Assembly: GCA_022865545.1 (NCBI GenBank)
Contig: JALHTA010000360.1
Coordinates: 1-6,837, forward strand
Source of the DNA: Actinomycetota bacterium
GTDB taxonomy: Bacteria > Actinomycetota > Humimicrobiia > Humimicrobiales > Humimicrobiaceae
Direction of reading: 5' to 3'
Length of the DNA stretch: 6,837 nt
The notes beneath the pieces are model-generated. The model saw nothing but the letters and a program-made list of their open reading frames with translations. It did no database searches and had not been told where the DNA came from. The translations under genes and the position numbers were made by a program. Within the stretch, counting starts at the first letter, position 1; each line of letters opens with the position of its first letter. Positions 1 through 5,810 of this stretch are shown here, piece by piece.

Positions 1-51
1 AGCTTGTAATAGATATTATATTAATATTAGATAATAAAGGAGAGTACTAAA

Positions 52-225
52 ATGAAACACTTATCAGCACCAAAAAATATGACCTGGTGGATAGGACTGA
101 TTCTTGCAGTTCTGGGAATTATTGGTTATTTTGCGAATGTTCCGTTCTTGTCTCAATATCCCTTCTGGTTCGTATTAGCATCATCAGTCTTACTTCTCAT
201 TGCTACAAGATTTAAAGGACTCTAA
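52..225 (+). CDS. small two-helix membrane protein, 57 aa, unknown function
   Basis: A 57-residue reading frame from ATG to TAA begins MKHLSAPKNMTWWIGLILAV. AAGGAG lies at 37-42, nine bases before the ATG, which is a near-ideal ribosome binding site and the main reason to call so short a gene. Two hydrophobic stretches, about residues 11-28 and 38-52, are separated by a short turn containing aromatic and proline residues, and the protein ends in a basic tail (TRFKGL). It is therefore predicted to be an integral membrane hairpin. I recognise no domain and assign no function. The next gene downstream (345) is also a two-helix mini-protein in the same direction, about 120 bases away, so the two may be co-transcribed; no promoter or terminator is clear between them. 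The upstream region is cut by the window edge. Confidence 0.75.
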   Translation: MKHLSAPKNMTWWIGLILAVLGIIGYFANVPFLSQYPFWFVLASSVLLLIATRFKGL

Positions 226-333
226 AAAAAGAATTATTTAGATCTATTAATATTGATAAAATGAAATATCTCTTGAAATCGTGGTTCTATTAATAGGTTT
301 TATGAGTTTATAAGTAATAGATTATTAAGGTGA

Positions 334-338
334 AAGGA
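334..338 (+). promoter_or_regulatory. ribosome binding site deciding the ATG start at 345
   Basis: AAGGA at 334-338 lies six bases before the ATG at 345. The alternative in-frame GTG at 330 has no Shine-Dalgarno sequence in the AT-rich stretch before it, and it would place the AAGGA inside the coding region. The ATG is therefore the better start. Confidence 0.6.
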
Positions 339-344
339 AATCTT

Positions 345-572
345 ATGAGTAAGGTTATATTAATTATTGTCGGAGTAATTATAGCCGTAGTTGGAATTCT
401 TACACTTTTTCCAATGCTGACTATGGGTGTCTGGTTATCTATAGTTTTAATAGGAGTGGGAATCGTAAGCATAATTTTAGGGTTTCTTGATAGAAGTAAA
501 ACTTTAATAGAAGAAGTCGTGAAGGAGGTTAAAAAAGAAGAACAGATAGAAAATAAAACTCAGAGTAAGTGA
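345..572 (+). CDS. small two-helix membrane protein with charged tail, 75 aa
   Basis: A 75-residue protein is read from the ATG at 345; a GTG start at 330 would add five residues but lacks its own ribosome binding site. Two glycine-rich hydrophobic helices occupy about residues 4-22 and 28-48, joined by a short LFPMLTMG turn. They are followed by a strongly charged Lys/Glu tail (about 50-75) that is likely helical and cytoplasmic. The shape is that of a membrane-hairpin mini-protein with a soluble tail, but I recognise no family and no function can be assigned. It follows another two-helix mini-protein at 52-225 in the same direction, with a gap of about 120 bases, and converges with the permease gene at 832-1746. 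No clear rho-independent terminator follows; a weak AT stem (AGATT/AATCT) with a T-run lies just downstream at about 588-611. Confidence 0.78.
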   Translation: MSKVILIIVGVIIAVVGILTLFPMLTMGVWLSIVLIGVGIVSIILGFLDRSKTLIEEVVKEVKKEEQIENKTQSK

Positions 573-746
573 TTAAATAAACAAATAGATTAATAAATCT
601 TAGGTTTTTTAAAAATATTTTATAGGTCTTTTTAAGTATTTCATACTCAAAACTTAGATTTCTTAGACTTTTAGTCCATTATAGAAAATTTTTGGTTGTT
701 GCAGTTAATATAGAACTTAACATATTCTTTAAATTGGACAATTCTT

Positions 747-784
747 TTAAAAATTGGTTCGAAATTTCGCAACCCGGGGCAGCC
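747..784 (+). repeat. dispersed intergenic repeat, copy A
   Basis: This element lies between the convergent genes ending at 572 and 832. It shares with 5640-5676 the exact 14-mer TTGGTTCGAAATTT, flanked by TTAAAA-type sequence on the left and GGGGC(A/T)GCC on the right. The whole conserved block is about 38 bp with one small gap. Its G/C-bearing right half stands out against a very AT-rich spacer. The inner CGAAATTTCG is palindromic in this copy only. The two copies have the same orientation and nearly 5 kb between them. It may be a remnant of a mobile or MITE-like sequence, or a functional intergenic motif; two copies cannot decide. Confidence 0.6.
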
Positions 785-831
785 TAAATAGTTTGTTAAA
801 ATAAAAGGTTTTTAAAGTATTTTCTATATTA

Positions 832-1746
832 CTAATTTTCACCGTTTTTTCTTTCTTCTAGTAATAGAATATACGAGGTATTGCTACGCATTGCAATTAC
901 TAGTTGAACTCCAGTCACAGCTGCTATGATGATTCCACCACCTATAATAGTATTTTTGGAAGGAATCTCACCAATAACTATTAAAACCCATATCGGATTG
1001 AAAACCGGTTCAATAACAGCTATAAGATTGGCACTTATTGCTGATATATGTTTAATACCGTAACTAAAAAGAACAGAAGCAAAACCAATTTGAACTAACC
1101 CCATGGCTGTTATTGCTCCCACCGCTGGTAGTGTAAAAACTGGCAATGGTAGAAACAAGGTTACCCCCAGGCCAATAGCTGCTGTAATCCAGTGACCCAA
1201 TAACAATGATTCCAAGGGTGAACTATCTTTCTGCTTCCGCATAAAAATGAATACAAATGAAAACATTAATGCCGATGAAAGCGTCAGGATATTACCAATA
1301 AGATGTTCGCCACTTAGCTTATCGAGAAAGATTATTATCATTCCCAAAAGGACAAAAAAAATAGCGATCCAATGTTCAAGCCTGGTTTTCTCCTTGAGTA
1401 ATGGAACTGCTATAAAGGCCGTAATTGCAGGACAGACATATTGAAGAAAAATTGCATTAGCAGAGGTAGTATATTTATTAGCAGCAATAAACAACAACAT
1501 GGTTGATGCATAAGCCAACGCTGCAGCAATCTGATAAAATGAGAAATTCAACTTCGGCTTCCGGATAATCAGCAGGATAACTATTGAAGCAATCAGACTC
1601 CTTCCACCTGCTATAGTAAAAGGATTCCAGGGTATAAGTTTGATAAGCATACCAGATGTACTCCAGAGAAGTGCGGTTCCAATAATTGCTAGTACACCAT
1701 ACAACTGGTTGCGAGCTATAGATTGTTTAGTTGTCTGACCGGACAT
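832..1746 (-). CDS. EamA/DMT-superfamily permease (drug/metabolite transporter)
   Basis: This 304-residue integral membrane protein has the length, ten-helix pattern and internal duplication of the EamA (DUF6, RhaT-like) transporters. The first EamA repeat covers about residues 14-142 and the second about 151-285. Typical signatures are visible: LLWSTSGM in helix 1, the small-residue stretch TTSANAIFLQYVCPAI (about 93-108) in the first half, and its counterpart SAISANLIAVIEPVFNPIW (about 235-253) in the second, followed by a GE-IPS loop and a glycine-rich last helix. Members export or import amino acids, nucleotides, sugars or other metabolites by secondary transport; the substrate cannot be read from sequence. 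The start is fixed by an in-frame TGA almost directly before the ATG. No good Shine-Dalgarno precedes it, so translation may be weak or depend on a short leader. It is a single-gene unit converging on the small membrane genes. A TATAAT (minus strand, 1824-1829) could be its -10, but no convincing -35 accompanies it. Confidence 0.93.
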   Translation of the reverse strand: MSGQTTKQSIARNQLYGVLAIIGTALLWSTSGMLIKLIPWNPFTIAGGRSLIASIVILLIIRKPKLNFSFYQIAAALAYASTMLLFIAANKYTTSANAIFLQYVCPAITAFIAVPLLKEKTRLEHWIAIFFVLLGMIIIFLDKLSGEHLIGNILTLSSALMFSFVFIFMRKQKDSSPLESLLLGHWITAAIGLGVTLFLPLPVFTLPAVGAITAMGLVQIGFASVLFSYGIKHISAISANLIAVIEPVFNPIWVLIVIGEIPSKNTIIGGGIIIAAVTGVQLVIAMRSNTSYILLLEERKNGEN

Positions 1747-1970
1747 TTTTCAACTTTATCTTTTTTATAGAAAAATCTAAAGATTACAGTGTATCTCACC
1801 ACATTTAATTCCTAAAGAAGCAAATTATAAAAGTATTAATAAAATTAAAAAAATTAGTTAAAATTATTTAACAGTTTTAGGGTGAATCCAAATCTATGAA
1901 TAATTTCATATTATAATTATAAATTAAGCAAATTCATAATAATCATGGTATGTTGGGGAAACTAGACTTG

Positions 1971-1995
1971 TAAAAATAGAGCTCACGGGTGAGCT
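1971..1995 (-). terminator. candidate rho-independent terminator of the lipoprotein gene
   Basis: On the minus strand AGCTCA pairs with TGAGCT around a four-base loop (CCCG), a perfect six-base-pair stem, and is followed by CTATTTTTA. This is the best hairpin-plus-T-run in the window. It lies about 165 bases after the stop of the gene at 2160-3176 and before the permease promoter region, so it would separate those two leftward units. The stem is short and the T-run is offset by three bases, so strength is uncertain. The same hairpin read on the plus strand has no T-run. Confidence 0.4.
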
Positions 1996-2047
1996 GTGGG
2001 GCTACCAAAGTGGAGTTGCTTTCTATTAAAGAAAAGGATAAAAATAT

Positions 2048-2143
2048 TTAACATTGAGTCAGGTCTGGTATAAAAATATCCATACCTGAAGTCATTATTG
2101 CGGTTCTAACATTGCGTACAGTGGCCAGACATTTCTTAGATAA
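2048..2143 (-). pseudogene. decayed coding fragment, homologous to the patch at 4205-4291
   Basis: Minus-strand reading gives a 31-codon open stretch bounded by stops. Its core contains CLATVRNVRTAIM followed by GMDIFIPDLT and ends QC-stop. Aligned without gaps to the minus-strand frame at 4205-4291 (WLGTVDDVKTRIL and GEIFIPELT), 12 of 25 residues are identical and most differences are conservative (N/D, R/K, M/L, D/E). At the DNA level about 46 of 75 bases match. The conservation pattern favours a shared protein ancestor over a non-coding repeat. There is no start codon with a ribosome binding site, so it reads as the surviving 3' end of a lost gene, possibly a transposase or another multicopy gene. 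The family is not recognised. Confidence 0.4.
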
Positions 2144-2159
2144 TTAAGTTGTGAATGCC

Positions 2160-3176
2160 TTAAATATTACTAAGAAAATCATCCACCTTCTGGGTCCTCA
2201 TATAACCCTCCTGCTCCAATATGTTCAGATATGAACGCAGTATCTTTCCAAATTCAGTGTCACCATATTTTGAGTAGATATTTTGGTATTCAGTCAGCCT
2301 GTCAGGCAGTATCTTGCCGCTGGAATCAAAAACCATATTATTATCTATACCACTAAAATACATAAATATCCTGCCTTTGTTGAACTGCTCTACTTCAGCT
2401 GCTCTGGGGGAATCGGGATAATTAGACACATAATCCATAGACTTTATAATCCTCTGGACAAAATCATCTATGGGTATAACTATGCCAGCATCAAGGACAG
2501 AGGGGTGTTCCGATTCATCCAGTTTTATATCCATATAATCAATCATCTCCTTGGTAAGGTTTAGTTTGTATATATCATAGGCCTTATAGTCTACCAGGGG
2601 CATTATAAATCCTTCAACTGACATCAGTTTATACTTTTTATCGATTGTCTCCTGAATAAGGCCCCTTACCTTCTGGTTGTCTGTATCAAGAAGGGCATTT
2701 AGGTCTATGTTTTCAAAGGATGTCAGCAAACTGTTTATGGTGCTCTGCACTTCCGGATTGTTGAATTTATCGGTAAAATCAAATTTATATTCTTCACACA
2801 GCTTCAGTACCGCATATACCATCTCTGAGGTAAGCTCAGGAGATGCGTCCTTAATATTCTGGTCTATAAATGAAAATATCTCTCCAATATTAGCTACAGT
2901 TTTTTCCAGTTTCCCGAACTTTGTCTCAACTTCTTTGGACAGGTCTGGCGTTTGCTGGTCTTGTGTCTCTATAGGGGCAGTTTCGGTTACCGTTTCTGTG
3001 ACTGGGGTCTGGACTTTTGTTTCTGTCTGTGTTTGAGTCTCTTGGACTGTTTGTGAAGTATCTGTTGGAGTGGCGGGCGGCTGCTTACATCCAGGAGTAA
3101 TGATTATAAGCATAAGTATTGCTATAGTTATAATAATTGACCCAGCAATAGTTTTTAATGATATTATCTTTTTCAT
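2160..3176 (-). CDS. putative lipoprotein with Thr/Gln/Pro-rich linker, unknown family
   Basis: This 338-residue protein opens with a basic MKK tip and a long hydrophobic segment (about 10-27) ending ITPGC, giving a candidate lipidated Cys30 followed by KQPP. The TPG before the cysteine is a loose match to the lipobox, so lipidation is likely but an uncleaved anchor is possible. Residues 31-80 are a low-complexity linker rich in Thr, Gln, Glu and Pro (repeated TQT/TET units). Residues 81-338 form a soluble, charged, mostly helical domain with no cysteine-rich or catalytic motif that I recognise. The design is typical of an envelope lipoprotein holding a domain away from the membrane. GAGGAGA lies seven bases before the ATG, and a TTGACA promoter lies further upstream. 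It is divergent from amaP across 250 bases and shows no operon partner. Function is unknown. Confidence 0.85.
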   Translation of the reverse strand: MKKIISLKTIAGSIIITIAILMLIIITPGCKQPPATPTDTSQTVQETQTQTETKVQTPVTETVTETAPIETQDQQTPDLSKEVETKFGKLEKTVANIGEIFSFIDQNIKDASPELTSEMVYAVLKLCEEYKFDFTDKFNNPEVQSTINSLLTSFENIDLNALLDTDNQKVRGLIQETIDKKYKLMSVEGFIMPLVDYKAYDIYKLNLTKEMIDYMDIKLDESEHPSVLDAGIVIPIDDFVQRIIKSMDYVSNYPDSPRAAEVEQFNKGRIFMYFSGIDNNMVFDSSGKILPDRLTEYQNIYSKYGDTEFGKILRSYLNILEQEGYMRTQKVDDFLSNI

Positions 3177-3255
3177 AATGATATCTCCTCTTTAAGTATA
3201 AAATTAAACTACCTAATTAGACGAATAATCTATAATAGTATTTAAATTATAATAA

Positions 3256-3285
3256 TATTTAAAAATGGGCTTCAAATTTTGTCAA
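3256..3285 (-). promoter_or_regulatory. candidate sigma-70-type promoter of the lipoprotein gene
   Basis: The minus strand has a perfect TTGACA (-35, at 3280-3285), an 18-base spacer and TAAATA (-10, at 3256-3261). Transcription would start about 70 bases before the ATG at 3176. The -35 is strong, while the -10 and spacer are only fair. A stronger TATAAT (3246-3251) lies too far away to pair with this -35. Confidence 0.4.
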
Positions 3286-3426
3286 ATTTTATAAATATTC
3301 TAATACAAATTATGAGTTTTTATCGAAAAAGTCAAAAGTAAGTTCTAGGTATAAAAAATAAATATTAACAACTGATTTAAGGAATCGTAAAGAAATCCTT
3401 AAAGACAATAAATTAGGAGGTGTAAA

Positions 3427-4023
3427 ATGAATATTTTCAATAGAATTTTAGTGGTAATTTTGCTGATATTTATTGTGGTGTTTTCCATTGTGGCTGTAGT
3501 TAACAAGTTTACAGACCTCTTCATTTGGACTGACATATCTAATAGGACTATAAATTCTATAGCAGCGCTAAATCCTTACCTTGTAGCTGGAATATTTGTG
3601 GTATTAATAGCTATTTGTATTTTCCTGCTATTTTTAGAGTTTTACAGGAGGAAGTTAAGGGTAGCCAAGCTATCAGAAGATGATACTGGTTCTGAAATAG
3701 TTACTCTAAAGGCTTTGAACAAGCAAATTGAGAAAAGCCTATCCAAAGTAGAGAATATGAGTAACTTAAGAGTAAAAGTTATACCTAAAAAAGAGGGGCT
3801 AATAATTAATATGTATGCCAAAATTGCCAGAGGCATAAATGTTGAAAAGAAAATAGCTCAAATTAGAGAGAAAGCTTCCGAGTTTGTAACCGAAAATGTA
3901 GGTTTTAAAGTTTTAAAAACAAACCTTACAGTTACAGGATTTACTGCTCAAAAAGAGGTTAGAGCCGAAGAAAGAAATGCTGAAAAGGAGAAGGATAGAA
4001 GAAGTAAAATATTACCTGAATAG
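3427..4023 (+). CDS. amaP: alkaline shock response membrane anchor protein AmaP (Asp23/Gls24-associated)
   Basis: The 198-residue protein matches AmaP in size and layout. Two N-terminal membrane helices lie at about residues 5-26 and 52-71, with an LLFLEFYRRK boundary after the second. A cytoplasmic Asp23-like domain follows (about 88-172), with alternating beta strands and helices (RVKVIPKKEGLIINMYAKI, then GINVEKKIAQIREKASEFV, then KTNLTVTGF). The C-terminal tail is highly charged (about 175-198). In staphylococci AmaP anchors the abundant envelope-stress protein Asp23 to the membrane. The start is certain: AGGAGG at 3415-3420 is six bases before the ATG. The gene stands alone. No asp23/gls24 gene is adjacent in the window, so its partner must be encoded elsewhere, or this protein works by itself through its own Asp23-like domain. 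No convincing promoter was found in the shared divergent gap. Confidence 0.83.
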   Translation: MNIFNRILVVILLIFIVVFSIVAVVNKFTDLFIWTDISNRTINSIAALNPYLVAGIFVVLIAICIFLLFLEFYRRKLRVAKLSEDDTGSEIVTLKALNKQIEKSLSKVENMSNLRVKVIPKKEGLIINMYAKIARGINVEKKIAQIREKASEFVTENVGFKVLKTNLTVTGFTAQKEVRAEERNAEKEKDRRSKILPE

Positions 4024-4204
4024 CTATATTTTTAAGGATTTAAGAATTGAAACTATTTTTTTAAATTAAAGTCTAATCTTCTGCAATTTTAAGAGAAATA
4101 AGAACTATGGGAAATGTGGTTAAAAAAACTTTTCTGGCAAGCCTGAGAAAAAAATAATGAAAAACGGTCTAATAGATTAGGTTGTCAAATTATGCCATTC
4201 ATAT

Positions 4205-4291
4205 TTAAGTTAATTCTGGAATAAAGATTTCCCCATTTATCAGTAAAATTCTGGTTTTAACATCGTCCACGGTGCCCAACCAATTATAAAC
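4205..4291 (-). pseudogene. decayed coding fragment, homologous to the patch at 2048-2143
   Basis: Minus-strand reading gives a stop-bounded stretch of 28 codons beginning VYNWLGTVDDVKTRIL and ending GEIFIPELT-stop. It aligns without gaps to the minus-strand fragment at 2048-2143 over 25 residues with 12 identities, sharing L-x-T-V-x-x-V-(K/R)-T and F-I-P-(D/E)-L-T. Local composition rises sharply (13 of 20 bases G/C at 4261-4280) inside an otherwise AT-rich gap. No start codon or ribosome binding site is present. It is probably the 3' remnant of a lost multicopy gene; the family is not recognised. Another frame through the same bases is also open for a similar length, but only this one matches the other fragment. 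Confidence 0.4.
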
Positions 4292-4347
4292 TTAGAATAA
4301 CTTTTTTCTAATAAAAATTATTAACTTTTGTATTATCAATATTATCT

Positions 4348-4376
4348 TTGGAAAACTCATTAAATAACTGTATTAT
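4348..4376 (+). promoter_or_regulatory. candidate promoter of corA
   Basis: TTGGAA (4348-4353), a 17-base spacer and TATTAT (4371-4376) match the sigma-70-type consensus at 4 of 6 and 5 of 6 positions. Transcription would start near 4383, leaving a leader of about 140 bases. In such AT-rich DNA matches of this quality arise easily by chance. Confidence 0.3.
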
Positions 4377-4412
4377 AGATATTACTTTTAATAAAAAATA
4401 ATGTAAAAGTGA

Positions 4413-4438
4413 TTTGGCTATCAAAATAAAATGCCAAA
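4413..4438 (+). promoter_or_regulatory. inverted repeat TTTGGC-N14-GCCAAA in the corA leader
   Basis: Two perfect six-base arms (4413-4418 and 4433-4438) are separated by 14 AT-rich bases, about 35 bases downstream of the candidate -10. The position suits a protein operator or a small leader hairpin. There is no T-run after it, so it is not a terminator. No regulator is identified, and it could be chance. Confidence 0.25.
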
Positions 4439-4522
4439 CTAGGGCTTAAACTTATAACTGTGTGGTATGAATGAAACAGCCATATTTAAGTAGTTGATTG
4501 GTATTAAAGGCAAGGAGTCTAT

Positions 4523-5587
4523 ATGATTAGATTTATTAAAAAAAGGTCTAAAAAGACAGGCCTTCCTCCCGGTTCTCTGGTTCATATAGGAAAAAAGAAG
4601 GAAATAAAAACAAAGATCACTATAATAGATTATGATGAAATAACTTTTCAGGAACTGGAGATAGAAGCCCCAAAAGAATGCATAATATACAAGGATAAGC
4701 CTACTATAACCTGGATAAATGTAGATGGGATTGAGAACACTCAAGTATTAAAAGATCTTGGAGAATGTTTTAGTATCCACCCCTTGACCCTGGAAGATAT
4801 TCTAAATACAGACCAGAGGCCAAAACTTGAAGACTATGAAAACTATATCTATATTGTCCTAAAAATGCTTTCCTATGATGAGAAAGAAGAAGAGATATCT
4901 TCTGAACAGGTATCCTTAATATTAGGCAAAAACTATGTAATATCTCTTCAGGAATCTGAAGGAGATATATTTAATCCAATAAGGGAAAGGATAAAAAATG
5001 GCAAGGGCAGGGTCAGAAAAGCAGGATCTGACTACCTTTCCTATCTACTCCTTGATGCTATAGTAGATAACTACTTTACTATCTTAGAGAAAGTAAGCGA
5101 GAAAATAGAAGGATTAGAAGACGAAGTTATAAAAAATCCCACACAGGAAACTTTAAATACCATACATAATTTAAAAACTGAGATGCTCTACCTTAAAAAG
5201 TCAGTATGGCCCTTAAGGGAAGTAGTAAACAAACTTGAAAGAGGTGAACTTACCCTTATTAAAAAGAGTACTTCTGTTTACCTAAGGGATATTTATGACC
5301 ATACTATTCATGTAATTGATTCTATAGAGACTTTAAGGGATATGCTATCTGGGATTCTTGATATATACCTATCAAGTGTAAGCAATCGGATGAATGAGGT
5401 AATGAAAGTCTTAACCATTATTGCTACTATCTTTATTCCAGTTACTTTTATTGCAGGTATATACGGAATGAATTTTTCTAATATGCCTGAACTCGGCTGG
5501 CACTGGAGTTATCTTGTATTCTGGATTGTGGTCCTAATTATAGGTGTTACTATGATTATTTATTTTAAAAGGAAGAAGTGGTTTTAA
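4523..5587 (+). CDS. corA: magnesium/cobalt transport protein CorA
   Basis: This 354-residue protein is a full-length CorA, very close in layout and sequence to the Thermotoga maritima CorA of known structure. CorA forms a homopentameric inner-membrane channel that admits Mg2+ (also Co2+/Ni2+) down the membrane potential. The N-terminal cytoplasmic funnel includes the hallmark HPLTLEDIL...QRPKLEDYENYIYIVLKML (about 86-116) and a long stalk helix (about 175-300). TM1 spans about 293-313, followed by the YGMNF signature (314-318) and MPEL loop, then TM2 (about 329-348) and the basic KRKKWF tail. Residues equivalent to the Mg2+-sensing pair D89/D253 of the Thermotoga protein appear conserved here as D92 and D256, so intracellular Mg2+ gating is expected. 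AAGGAG at 4512-4517, five bases before the ATG, fixes the start. It appears monocistronic, with a candidate promoter about 150 bases upstream. Confidence 0.96.
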   Translation: MIRFIKKRSKKTGLPPGSLVHIGKKKEIKTKITIIDYDEITFQELEIEAPKECIIYKDKPTITWINVDGIENTQVLKDLGECFSIHPLTLEDILNTDQRPKLEDYENYIYIVLKMLSYDEKEEEISSEQVSLILGKNYVISLQESEGDIFNPIRERIKNGKGRVRKAGSDYLSYLLLDAIVDNYFTILEKVSEKIEGLEDEVIKNPTQETLNTIHNLKTEMLYLKKSVWPLREVVNKLERGELTLIKKSTSVYLRDIYDHTIHVIDSIETLRDMLSGILDIYLSSVSNRMNEVMKVLTIIATIFIPVTFIAGIYGMNFSNMPELGWHWSYLVFWIVVLIIGVTMIIYFKRKKWF

Positions 5588-5639
5588 GTTAAAGATAAAA
5601 GCTAATCACAGAATAAGCCTATTAGATTATTTATTTCCC

Positions 5640-5676
5640 TTAAAATTTGGTTCGAAATTTGTTACTTGGGGCTGCC
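5640..5676 (+). repeat. dispersed intergenic repeat, copy B
   Basis: This second copy of the element at 747-784 lies about 50 bases after the corA stop. It shares TTGGTTCGAAATTT exactly, TTAAAA on the left and GGGGCTGCC against GGGGCAGCC on the right; the middle (GTTACTT here, CGCAACCC there) has diverged and carries a one-base length difference. Here AAATTT GGTTCG AAATTT could form a six-base AT hairpin, but no T-run follows in a terminator position. Orientation matches copy A. Its nature is unknown. Confidence 0.6.
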
Positions 5677-5748
5677 ACTTAAGACATTTGTGTTGTATAT
5701 ATCTTACCAATTAAATTTTTTCTTAATAAAAAGAACTCTTGATTTCTA

Positions 5749-5757
5749 TGATATAAT
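5749..5757 (+). promoter_or_regulatory. extended -10 promoter for the 5811 small ORF
   Basis: TGATATAAT is a perfect extended -10 (TG-N-TATAAT, with the hexamer at 5752-5757). No good -35 lies at the usual distance, which extended -10 promoters can tolerate. Transcription would start near 5764, about 47 bases before the GTG at 5811, in the right place for the small ORF. Confidence 0.42.
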
Positions 5758-5800
5758 TAAAAAACTTTACTGATAAATATCCAATTTTTATTTTTTCTAA

Positions 5801-5806
5801 AAGGAG
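5801..5806 (+). promoter_or_regulatory. ribosome binding site supporting a GTG start at 5811
   Basis: AAGGAG ends four bases before GTG. The spacing is slightly short but workable, and no other start codon follows at a better distance; the next in-frame ATG is 36 bases further on. Confidence 0.5.
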
Positions 5807-5810
5807 AACT

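Larger units (their letters stand above)
1747..2159. other. 413-base gap between two leftward genes, with a GC-richer island
   Basis: The part next to the permease start (1747-1942) is very AT-rich, holds only a weak TATAAT (minus strand, 1824-1829) and shows no gene. From about 1943 to 2143 composition changes: 28 of 60 bases are G/C at 1981-2040 against 11 of 60 at 1861-1920. This island contains a hairpin with a T-run on the minus strand (1971-1995), a 28-codon stop-bounded frame on the plus strand (1943-2029) and a decayed coding fragment on the minus strand (2048-2143). I see no intact gene. Confidence 0.6.
4024..4522. other. 499-base gap between amaP and corA
   Basis: This gap is very AT-rich and has no intact gene on either strand. 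It holds a decayed coding fragment at 4205-4291 (minus strand), a candidate corA promoter at 4348-4376, and an inverted repeat TTTGGC...GCCAAA at 4413-4438. No terminator is evident after amaP. I looked for a magnesium-sensing M-box leader before corA and saw none of its conserved blocks. Confidence 0.6.

Noticed and set aside
330..344. GTG at 330 as the start of the 75-aa membrane protein
   Set aside because: It has no Shine-Dalgarno upstream, whereas AAGGA at 334-338 is ideally placed for the ATG at 345.
754..770. GGTTCGAA as a tRNA T-arm (also at 5649-5656)
   Set aside because: The flanking bases do not form the five-base T stem around TTCGAAA, and no anticodon arm, D arm or acceptor stem surrounds it.
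1247..1444. Plus-strand open frame opposite the EamA permease
   Set aside because: It is antisense to a clear permease gene and has no ribosome binding site or domain.
1979..2015. Resemblance of GAGCTG-GGGGCTACC to the 3' end of a GEMM-I (cyclic-di-GMP) riboswitch
   Set aside because: The conserved GGGCAAACC and GACGCAAAGC blocks are missing, and no plus-strand gene follows. The similarity is limited to about ten bases.
2059..2089. Stem-loop TCAGGT...ACCTGA with an inner TGG/CCA stem, as a terminator
   Set aside because: No T-run follows directly on either strand, and the bases coincide with the coding relic at 2048-2143, which explains the sequence better.
2283..3036. Plus-strand open frames (2283-2564 and 2677-3036) opposite the lipoprotein gene
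   Set aside because: They are antisense shadows of a well-supported gene, with no ribosome binding site and no recognisable protein features; the second arises from the low-complexity Thr/Gln linker.
3279..3306. TTGTCA-16-TAATAC as a plus-strand promoter for amaP overlapping the divergent lipoprotein promoter
   Set aside because: The -10 matches only 3 of 6 consensus bases and the leader would be about 115 bases; too weak to annotate in such AT-rich DNA.
4439..4744. Minus-strand 101-codon frame overlapping the corA start
   Set aside because: It overlaps the corA promoter-proximal region and N-terminus in antisense, has no ribosome binding site, and its composition is typical of the complement of AT-rich coding DNA.
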